7,459 nt of DNA. It comes from an uncultured Eubacteriales bacterium. GTDB taxonomy: Bacteria; Bacillota; Clostridia; UBA1381. Shown here piece after piece: positions 1 through 5,737 of the stretch. Every line of letters begins with the position of its first letter. Within the stretch, counting starts at the first letter, position 1. The position numbers and the translations under genes are program-made. The DNA is taken from contig USPO01000069.1 of NCBI GenBank assembly GCA_900556575.1, forward strand, positions 1-7,459, given 5' to 3'. Under the pieces are notes generated by a model, which had not been told where the DNA came from, did no database searches, and saw only the letters and a list, made by a program, of their open reading frames with translations.

Positions 1-411
1 TCCGTAAACGGATAAATCAGAAATATCCGCACCGCTTTCAAGCTTTAGTCTTATATATCCGACACTGTTTTTCAAAAGCTGTACCGCCGAATTTCCCATG
101 TCGCCCAAGGTTATTATATTCGCTGACGGATATGATGCACAGTATCCTCCGAATGTATAAATATCCGTCCATTCCTCACCGTCATTTGAAATCTGAAGCT
201 TTGCACCGTTCAAAGCCGCTATATTTGTACTTGTGGTTGTAAGCTTTATTCCTTTTATAAATGCCGGAGCGGCAAATTTAAGTCCGCAGTAACCTCCGTC
301 CTCCGCTGCATATCTGCTTTTCTGACTTTCATCAAATGCATTTGACGGAGGATTTTCGATTTCGCCGTCCGACTCAACTCTGCCGAATACTCCGCCTTTC
401 AGCTTCATGTA
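1..411 (-). other. CBM32/discoidin (F5/8 type C)-like module
   Basis: Residues about 1015-1151 show the discoidin-like order: PPSNAFDESQKSRYAAEDG (the usual 'NAFDGd..T.W' region), then GLKFAAPAFIKGIKL (strand with 'i.gi.l'), LNGAKLQISNDGEEWTDIY (the 'e.s.DG..W..v' signature) and GYIRLKLES (final 'ryirl' strand). CBM32 modules often bind galactose-type or related sugars. The closing strands may continue past base 1. Just upstream, residues 927-1000 (GGYVTADKDIVQSGESVRLT, KKLTVNGIEV) resemble a divergent InlB B-repeat spacer module. Confidence 0.65.
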
Positions 412-3400
412 ATCATCAGGGTTTATATCCAAATCAGAAGAACCGTCATACTCAAATTCAGCTTTAACGGATATATCCCCCGATACATTTTCCGCCAAAT
501 AGCTGTCACCGTCCGGTTTTACTTCAATTCCGTTGACTGTAAGCTTCTTTAAGCTGCCGCTCTTAAACTCATCGGGCAAAATTGTAAGCCTTACGCTTTC
601 TCCGCTTTGAACAATATCCTTATCTGCCGTTACATAACCTCCGTCCGTACTCATTATGTTTACTCTATATTCATCGTTCACATCGGCGGTATCGGTTTCC
701 GGAGTAAATACAAACCTTTCAAAATTCGGCATATAGTTTTCAAGCGGTATATCTGCCGGCTTATGCTTATATTCATTATCATTCAGACAATAGTATTGAT
801 TCCACGAATTATCGTTATATAAGCGAATTACATTTTTACCTGCATTAAGCTCTACCGGTATACTAAGCTCGTTAAAGCTGTCGTCCGAATAGGTGTTTCC
901 AAAGAAGTATCTTTTTTCCGAATTTCCGTTTACATTCACAACGGCATAACGGTCAATTATCTTATAGCTTATATCATGCAGACCGCCGAGGTCATCATTT
1001 GACCAATATGACTGCATTTCATACCTGCCCGCACTCGGTACGTCTACATTAATTTCAATATAGTTCCCGTTTTCTTCCCTAACCGCCTCATCACTTTCCG
1101 CTTTAATTTCCTTTACATAATCAGTTCCGGCATAGAATGAATGTGCTGTTTCAAAATTGCCTGCTCCGTCCGCCGCCTTGACCTCAGCCGCCGGCTGTGT
1201 GCTGTTATCTGTAACACGCATATAATCAAGCTGCAAATCACAGTCCGAGCCTACATCTATGATATTTATTCCCTTTTCGAGATAGATTGCCGCATAGGCA
1301 TTCTTCCATGTTAAATTTGTATTCTCCGTCTCTTCCGATAATACAAAACGGTCACGGGTAAGTGCTGTGTTACCTCTGTAAATATTTATTGCTCCCGGCT
1401 CCGATGCGGCATATCTGAAGCTTAGCTTATATATTCCGCTCCGCGGAACATCTGTTATAAAGCGTATTCCTCCTCCGTCGGTTACATCGGACTTATTTAT
1501 TCCCGTTACATATCCGCTTCCGGAAAATCCAGCATTGGTGCTTTCTTTACTGATTTCATCTCTGTTGTTATACTCCGCCTCTTCCGCCTCGTACTTAATA
1601 TTTACTCTGCCATCTGCCGCACCGTTATATGAAACATACATTAAATCATGGTAAATTTCAGGCTTTACCGTTTCATTTGGATAGTATTCGCTTTCTTTGC
1701 CGTCATTCATTATTTTTATTGTATGCTTTCCGGCACTCAAATAAGTATTTAAATCCGCTCTGCCCGATGAATTTTTACTTAGTGTATTCGGCAGCATTAT
1801 TGTCTGCGGCTCTGCTCCGTCTATTATCACATTCTGGCTTAAATTCTTCGGGGAATGAGTATCCATATTACTTGGGTTTGAACCCACTCCGTTGCTGTAT
1901 ATAAATTCAAGCCTGTAATTTCCGCTTACGGGTACATCTATTACATACTGGAGCAAATCATCGCTTTCCGAAAAATCTCCTACCCTGCCGTTTCCCGAAT
2001 AATAGTAATACGGTGCTGTTGCTCCCGATGCCTCAACGCTCATCGACGGCGAATAGTCTGCATCCTCTGCCTCGTATGCCTTTCTCCACGTTCCCTTTAA
2101 AGGCTCCGATACATCCTCGTCCGTTTCCGATAATACAACATAATATGATGCCGAAAACATCATATCGTCAATGTCAATTGTAACAGAATTGTTTTTTACC
2201 TCATAAACTCCCTCCATTATTGTCGGAGGATTATATTCAACTCCGTTTATTCCCTCATAATATGCGGCTTTCACTTCTGCCTTCAGCTTTGATGCATTTT
2301 TAAATGTATCCGAATTGTTCAAATTATTTATAACGATTCTGCCGCTGCCGTCATTTCCTCCGGCAAGAATCGATATTTCTTTCTTGCTTTCATCTTCTGC
2401 CGCCAAACCGTAATATCCGGTATACGCAGCTGTATTTTCTGCACTTACTCCCAGACTCTGCCCTTCCATATCGGCATACCATTTAAACGTCCACCATGCG
2501 GAATTGCCTTCATTTTGTCCCACAGTTAAATCATTCAGATTATTTGCCTGATGCCAAAACGGCATACATCCGTAAACCTGTGCTTCTTCAAATCGTGACA
2601 TCCAGTTTACAAGCCTGCCGCCCACACCGCAATCAGTATACCATGCATATTCGTTTATTATAACAGGCTTTTCTTCTATACCGAGATTTTTACAAATATT
2701 TTTATAGCTTTCGGTATTTGCACCTATTCCCTTAAATCCCGAATCACCAAGCTGATGCCATGTGATAATATCAGGCAAACAATCATTGTCACGGCAAAAC
2801 TCAAGGAAATTATCCATTAATCCGTAGCCGCTGCCATAGGTCGCATTGTTCGGACCGCATACAACCGCTCCGGGGTCCGCACTCTTTATTGCATCGTAAT
2901 ATGCTTTCCATGAGTCATTTATTGTATCCTGACGTATTCCTTCAATGACTCTCGGTGTTCCCTCGTTTATAGGTATATATACAAGCATATTATCTATATT
3001 CGGATATTTATCTCTTACCTTATTTTTATATTCCACAACCGCAGGGCATATTTGGTTTTTCAGTATCTCCGCATACTCGCTCGTTTCGGCATCAACTCCG
3101 AACTTTCCGTAGTATCCGTTATTGTACATCATAACCATTTCGCCGCCGCTTTCAAAAAATTCATCTGCAACATCAAGTGCATCTCCGTAAGGATGCTCTG
3201 TTCCCAACGCTCCCTTTGTCGCAAGAATTTTAGGCTTTATAGCCGTCAATGTATTTGATGACGGTGAATTTTCGTTTGATATTCCGTAAAGAAATCCCGC
3301 TGCACTATGCAAAATTTCGTGACGTTTATCACCCGCATCAACAGTTAATGTCGGAATGCTTTCAGCCGCCTCGGCAGCTGAAAATCCCGAAAAATTTACT

Positions 3401-3453
3401 GCGCCCGTACTTATCAACGCCATAGCCGTTAAAACAGATAAACACTTTTTCAT
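1..3453 (-). CDS. Secreted multi-domain clan GH-A glycoside hydrolase with several carbohydrate-binding modules (3' end outside window)
   Basis: Open for 1151 codons with no stop before base 1, so the C-terminus is missing. The ATG at 3453 follows a GGAAGGAG ribosome site with a 10-base spacer and opens a signal peptide (MKKCLSVLTAMALISTG, likely cleavage near AEA, residue 29). Residues about 40-350 look like a (beta/alpha)8 barrel: YIPINEG gives the NE pair of clan GH-A with acid/base E164, and PVIINEYAW gives nucleophile E268, 104 residues later. Residues 350-445 resemble the accessory beta-sandwich that often follows such barrels. Then come CBM6/35-like modules (about 456-610, 619-747 and a divergent one at 765-920), an InlB-repeat-like module (927-1000) and a CBM32/discoidin-like module (1015-1151). 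The role is inferred to be extracellular hydrolysis of a plant polysaccharide. The GH family is unclear: GH39, GH5 or GH30-like, or an undescribed one. It is the last visible gene of the operon, 46 bases after the GH27 gene. Confidence 0.9.
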   Translation of the reverse strand, partial: MKKCLSVLTAMALISTGAVNFSGFSAAEAAESIPTLTVDAGDKRHEILHSAAGFLYGISNENSPSSNTLTAIKPKILATKGALGTEHPYGDALDVADEFFESGGEMVMMYNNGYYGKFGVDAETSEYAEILKNQICPAVVEYKNKVRDKYPNIDNMLVYIPINEGTPRVIEGIRQDTINDSWKAYYDAIKSADPGAVVCGPNNATYGSGYGLMDNFLEFCRDNDCLPDIITWHQLGDSGFKGIGANTESYKNICKNLGIEEKPVIINEYAWYTDCGVGGRLVNWMSRFEEAQVYGCMPFWHQANNLNDLTVGQNEGNSAWWTFKWYADMEGQSLGVSAENTAAYTGYYGLAAEDESKKEISILAGGNDGSGRIVINNLNNSDTFKNASKLKAEVKAAYYEGINGVEYNPPTIMEGVYEVKNNSVTIDIDDMMFSASYYVVLSETDEDVSEPLKGTWRKAYEAEDADYSPSMSVEASGATAPYYYYSGNGRVGDFSESDDLLQYVIDVPVSGNYRLEFIYSNGVGSNPSNMDTHSPKNLSQNVIIDGAEPQTIMLPNTLSKNSSGRADLNTYLSAGKHTIKIMNDGKESEYYPNETVKPEIYHDLMYVSYNGAADGRVNIKYEAEEAEYNNRDEISKESTNAGFSGSGYVTGINKSDVTDGGGIRFITDVPRSGIYKLSFRYAASEPGAINIYRGNTALTRDRFVLSEETENTNLTWKNAYAAIYLEKGINIIDVGSDCDLQLDYMRVTDNSTQPAAEVKAADGAGNFETAHSFYAGTDYVKEIKAESDEAVREENGNYIEINVDVPSAGRYEMQSYWSNDDLGGLHDISYKIIDRYAVVNVNGNSEKRYFFGNTYSDDSFNELSIPVELNAGKNVIRLYNDNSWNQYYCLNDNEYKHKPADIPLENYMPNFERFVFTPETDTADVNDEYRVNIMSTDGGYVTADKDIVQSGESVRLTILPDEFKSGSLKKLTVNGIEVKPDGDSYLAENVSGDISVKAEFEYDGSSDLDINPDDYMKLKGGVFGRVESDGEIENPPSNAFDESQKSRYAAEDGGYCGLKFAAPAFIKGIKLTTTSTNIAALNGAKLQISNDGEEWTDIYTFGGYCASYPSANIITLGDMGNSAVQLLKNSVGYIRLKLESGADISDLSVYG
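694..1161 (-). other. Third, divergent CBM-like sandwich
   Basis: Residues about 765-920 keep the order of the two preceding modules (AHSFYAGTDYV opening, NVDVPSAGRYEMQSYW, then LNAGKNVIRLYND and a final FERFVFTP strand). The opening acidic pair is lost and a long insertion (YKIIDRYAVVNVNG region) is present. It is probably a CBM6/35-type fold with altered binding. The boundaries are approximate. Confidence 0.5.
1213..2088 (-). other. Tandem CBM6/CBM35-like modules
   Basis: Two consecutive beta-sandwich modules (residues about 456-610 and 619-747) each open with a near-identical signature, AYEAEDADY and KYEAEEAEY. This is the usual start of CBM6/35 domains, where the glutamates help bind a structural calcium. 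Each has the mid-domain pattern of a strand ending in DVP, then SGNYRL or SGIYKL, and each ends near a hydrophobic final strand (DLMYVSY, QLDYMRV). The modules are diverged copies at the protein level, with no obvious nucleotide identity. They are expected to bind glycan, but the ligand is unknown. Confidence 0.7.
2404..3336 (-). other. Clan GH-A-like catalytic barrel region
   Basis: This covers residues about 40-350 of the large secreted enzyme. The opening GFLYGISNE resembles the first strand of GH39- and GH30-like barrels. E164 in PINEG sits after a hydrophobic strand (NMLVYI), as the beta-4 acid/base does. E268 in VIINEYAW sits like the beta-7 nucleophile. DIITWHQLG (228-236) looks like the beta-6 strand and GCMPFWHQ (295-302) like beta-8 with its usual aromatic. 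The fold and mechanism (retaining) are inferred from these landmarks. The substrate cannot be read from the sequence. Confidence 0.65.
3367..3453 (-). other. Signal peptide of the clan GH-A enzyme
   Basis: The first 29 residues have two lysines after the initiator Met, a hydrophobic core (LSVLTAMALISTGAV) and a small-residue stretch with an AEA motif suited to signal peptidase I. There is no lipobox: C4 lies in the n-region, not after the hydrophobic core. The protein is therefore predicted to be exported and not a lipoprotein. Surface attachment, if any, would be encoded beyond base 1. Confidence 0.8.
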
Positions 3454-3463
3454 CCGCTTCTGT

Positions 3464-3471
3464 CTCCTTCC
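3464..3471 (-). promoter_or_regulatory. Ribosome binding site of the clan GH-A enzyme
   Basis: GGAAGGAG on the minus strand lies 10 bases before the ATG at 3453, in the 46-base gap after the GH27 stop codon. The gap shows no stem-loop followed by a U-run and no clear promoter, so read-through from the GH27 gene is expected. Confidence 0.75.
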
Positions 3472-3499
3472 TTTACATTCTGCAGATTTACTATCTTTA

Positions 3500-4753
3500 T
3501 TATATCGATGTTATTTCGTACAGACAAACACCGTGAACAGCAACCTCACTTTTTATAATATCCCCTTGCTGTACCGCTCCTCTCCAAATTTCTCTTGCTT
3601 TTGCTTCATCGTCAAAACCTATATATTTCAACGAAAATTCGGAACGCAGCGGAGTATCTCCGATATTGAATACAGCTACATAATATTTATTATATCCGTT
3701 TGCCGCCCATATAATTTCATTTCCTTTTCTATACACTTCTCTGCCATATGACGAATACCTGTTTATATTTATAATATCTTCATTTTGCAAAAGAGAAAGC
3801 GTAAAGTCATCATTCATCGTCATATCACCGCCAAAAAATAAAGGTGAGCGGAATATTGCCCATAAAGACATAAGTGTCATTTGTTCATCTCTTGTAAAAT
3901 GCGATTTATTATCAATATCGTTGCATATTCTTATTGCTCCAATCGGTATCATATCACAGTCCGGCCAATGTCCCTCCTTAACATACGGAAACCAATCACG
4001 GCAATAATCGAACATTTTCTTTAGCAGATGCCACTCATCCCAAAAGTCATCAGTCATTCTCCACATATTCGCATATTTTCCGAGATGCTCTGCTTCGTTA
4101 AGTGAGGCGGCCCCAGGAGAAAGTGAGAGTACTATTTCCCTGCCGCAGTTTTCTATTGCCTTATTTATCGCTTCTATTTCTTCCCTGTGATAAGGTCTTG
4201 AAATATCATCTACCTTAACAAAGTCAATTTCCCATTCGGCATACATTTCAAAAATAGAGTTGTAATAATCCTGTGCCGCTTCACATGACATATCTATTCC
4301 GCACATATCATGATTCCATTCACATACGCTTCCAAAATCAGCTATTTCCGCTGCGGTATGAACAGAGTTCTTAATTCTTGTATTGTTTCGGATTGCCTGC
4401 TTTGGTATTCCGCGCAGAATGTGTATTCCAAACTTTAGTCCCAAAGAATGTACAAAATCCGCAAGAGGCTTAAAGCCTTTATTTCCGACTGATGTCGGAA
4501 AACGGTTTACTGCCGGAATGAGTCTGCCGTATTCGTCCATTGCAAGCTTGGAATTTTCATTATATTCAAAGCTCTTCGCCGCCGGCTCATACCATTGAAT
4601 ATCTACAATTATATATTTCCATCCGTATTGCTTAAGATTTTCTGCCATATATATTGCGTTTGCTCTCACCTGTTCTTCATTCACCGATGCACCGTAACAA
4701 TCCCAGCTGTTCCAGCCCATAGGCGGTCTTTGTGCTGTTTTATTTATTTCCAT
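3500..4753 (-). CDS. GH27 melibiase-family glycosidase (alpha-galactosidase-like), cytoplasmic
   Basis: 417 residues from the ATG at 4753. This start is preferred over an in-frame ATG at 4798 because it has a GGAGGA site 5 bases upstream and begins just before the family opening PPMGWNSWDCYG (10-21). Family landmarks: YIIVDIQW (47-54), LKFGIHILRGIP (106-117), DFVKVDDI (177-184, nucleophile D182 by analogy with D170 of human GLA in its K-F-D context) and MWRMTDDFW (230-238, acid/base D236, matching D231). A beta-sandwich-like C-terminal region follows from about 335. There is no signal peptide, so it probably acts on imported oligosaccharides. The second of the paired aspartates that bind galactose in alpha-galactosidases (VDDC/IDDC) is I52 here. 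Beta-L-arabinopyranosidase or another pyranosidase is therefore possible. It overlaps the upstream GH43-like gene by 14 bases, suggesting translational coupling. Confidence 0.93.
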   Translation of the reverse strand: MEINKTAQRPPMGWNSWDCYGASVNEEQVRANAIYMAENLKQYGWKYIIVDIQWYEPAAKSFEYNENSKLAMDEYGRLIPAVNRFPTSVGNKGFKPLADFVHSLGLKFGIHILRGIPKQAIRNNTRIKNSVHTAAEIADFGSVCEWNHDMCGIDMSCEAAQDYYNSIFEMYAEWEIDFVKVDDISRPYHREEIEAINKAIENCGREIVLSLSPGAASLNEAEHLGKYANMWRMTDDFWDEWHLLKKMFDYCRDWFPYVKEGHWPDCDMIPIGAIRICNDIDNKSHFTRDEQMTLMSLWAIFRSPLFFGGDMTMNDDFTLSLLQNEDIININRYSSYGREVYRKGNEIIWAANGYNKYYVAVFNIGDTPLRSEFSLKYIGFDDEAKAREIWRGAVQQGDIIKSEVAVHGVCLYEITSI

Positions 4754-5702
4754 AATGTTCCTCCAGTCTTTCATACTCCGCATCCGTAATCGTAACAACC
4801 GAGCCGTGCCTGTAAATAATATTCTTAGGAAATTTCACTGCTGCCTTTTGGAATACTCCGCTCTCGATATCATCACTTACGAACAGCTGATAGCCGCAGC
4901 AATCCTTATGCAGACTGTCCAGCAGTAAATACCATTCTCCGCTCTCGATATTTTTGTACAGAGCAGCACCCTCGTGCTTATCCGCCAGTTCTCTTATGTT
5001 GCTTTCTATCCTTGTCCATTCGCCGTCAAGCGTATCGGCACCTTCAATATCTATTCCGTCTGTTTTAAAAACTCTGTAATATCTGTTATTGTCCTTATAT
5101 ACTATAATATCAAATGCATTAAGTCCGGCTCCGCTTCTGTCTATCCATAATTCCGGCTCTGTCAGTTTTTTTAAATCCTTTGTATAGCTGCGAAATATTC
5201 TGTGCCTTGCGTAGCCGTCATGTGCCGATGTAGATGCCCAGAATACCATGTACATCTCCCTGTTCTCATCATAAATACATTTCGGCGCCCACGCACAGCC
5301 GTCATTCTCACCTGCGGCTCTTAACAGCCGCCCTCTGCTCCAATGTATAAGGTCGTCTGTTTCCCAAACCATTATATCGCGGCTGCCCGGGAATGGATTA
5401 TCTTCACAGCGTGTTCTTGCATTTCTCCATACATTTTGTATATTCTCTTCATTACAAATCCTGTTATGAATTGATAAATCTGTTGCTATAATATAAAATC
5501 CATTACCGTCTCTTTTTCTGACACAGAATGGATCCCGTATTCCCTTTTCTCCCTCTTGGCTTTTCAGCACACATTTTCCGTTGTTTAAAATATTCCAGTT
5601 GATTCCGTCCCTTGATACAGATAAATATACCTGTTCACTGTCGGGAGTCATCTCCCTGCCCACAAAGTGGGCAAAGAGATATGCATTCGGCTTAATGCTC
5701 AT
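4740..5702 (-). CDS. GH43-like five-bladed beta-propeller glycosidase, cytoplasmic
   Basis: 320 residues, a usual length for a single-domain GH43-like enzyme, starting at an ATG with AAAGGAG 8 bases upstream. The order fits a known GH43 subgroup: NAYLFAHFVG (6-15), VYLSVSRDGINW (25-36), GIRDPFCVRK (54-63), FYIIATDL (69-76), CAWAPKCIYD (136-145), NAFDIIVYKD (195-204), HEGAALYK (243-250), WYLLLDS (257-263) and the closing RHGSVVTIT (298-306). By family analogy the catalytic set would be D57, D199 and E244; the acid motif reads EGA where EGP is usual. There is no signal peptide. The likely role is removal of terminal arabinofuranose (or a related sugar) from short oligosaccharides. The subfamily and true substrate cannot be assigned. 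It is co-transcribed with the GH27 gene, whose start lies within its last codons, which suggests the two enzymes trim the same imported oligosaccharide. Confidence 0.85.
   Translation of the reverse strand: MSIKPNAYLFAHFVGREMTPDSEQVYLSVSRDGINWNILNNGKCVLKSQEGEKGIRDPFCVRKRDGNGFYIIATDLSIHNRICNEENIQNVWRNARTRCEDNPFPGSRDIMVWETDDLIHWSRGRLLRAAGENDGCAWAPKCIYDENREMYMVFWASTSAHDGYARHRIFRSYTKDLKKLTEPELWIDRSGAGLNAFDIIVYKDNNRYYRVFKTDGIDIEGADTLDGEWTRIESNIRELADKHEGAALYKNIESGEWYLLLDSLHKDCCGYQLFVSDDIESGVFQKAAVKFPKNIIYRHGSVVTITDAEYERLEEHYGNK
4759..4764 (-). promoter_or_regulatory. Ribosome binding site deciding the GH27 start
   Basis: GGAGGA on the minus strand, 5 bases before the ATG at 4753 and inside the last codons of the upstream GH43-like gene. 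It supports the 417-residue product over a 432-residue version whose extra 15 residues (MLRLRMRSMKDWRNI) have no family similarity and are an out-of-frame reading of the upstream gene's end. Confidence 0.8.
5657..5673 (-). repeat. Perfect 7-bp inverted repeat early in the GH43-like gene
   Basis: TGCCCAC and GTGGGCA flank a 3-base loop, about 30 bases inside the coding region (codons for AHFVG). No U-run follows, so it is not an intrinsic terminator. It could form a small GC-rich hairpin in the mRNA near the start of translation, but it could equally be a chance product of the codons used. Confidence 0.4.
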
Positions 5703-5710
5703 TGCTTAGG

Positions 5711-5717
5711 CTCCTTT
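5711..5717 (-). promoter_or_regulatory. Ribosome binding site of the GH43-like gene
   Basis: AAAGGAG on the minus strand, 8 bases before the ATG at 5702, in the 35-base gap after the upstream stop codon. The upstream gene ends in tandem TAA TAG stops. The gap has an A-rich run but no terminator hairpin, so the genes are probably on one transcript. Confidence 0.75.
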
Positions 5718-5737
5718 CATTTTTTTATTAATTCCTA

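Noticed and set aside
1874..1885. GGGTTTGAACCC, a palindrome resembling a tRNA T-arm
   Set aside because: It lies within the clan GH-A gene as in-frame codons (GVGSNPSN). No acceptor stem, anticodon arm or CCA end can be built around it.
3454..3499. Possible terminator or promoter between the GH27 and clan GH-A genes
   Set aside because: There is no stem-loop with a U-run on the minus strand and no convincing -35/-10 pair. The gap is fully explained as an operon spacer carrying a ribosome site.
3356..3751. 131-residue plus-strand open frame
   Set aside because: It is antisense to the signal-peptide end of one strong gene and the C-terminal end of another, has low-complexity composition and no family motif. 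The other plus-strand frames (for example 607-822, 1629-1904, 6358-6760) are rejected for the same reason.
4754..4798. N-terminal extension MLRLRMRSMKDWRNI of the GH27 protein
   Set aside because: It is out of frame over the GH43-like gene, has no family similarity, and a strong ribosome site precedes the internal ATG at 4753.
5703..5737. Tiny frame ATG AAA GGA GCC TAA in the gap upstream of the GH43-like gene
   Set aside because: Its first codons overlap the ribosome binding site, it is four codons long and it has no ribosome site of its own.
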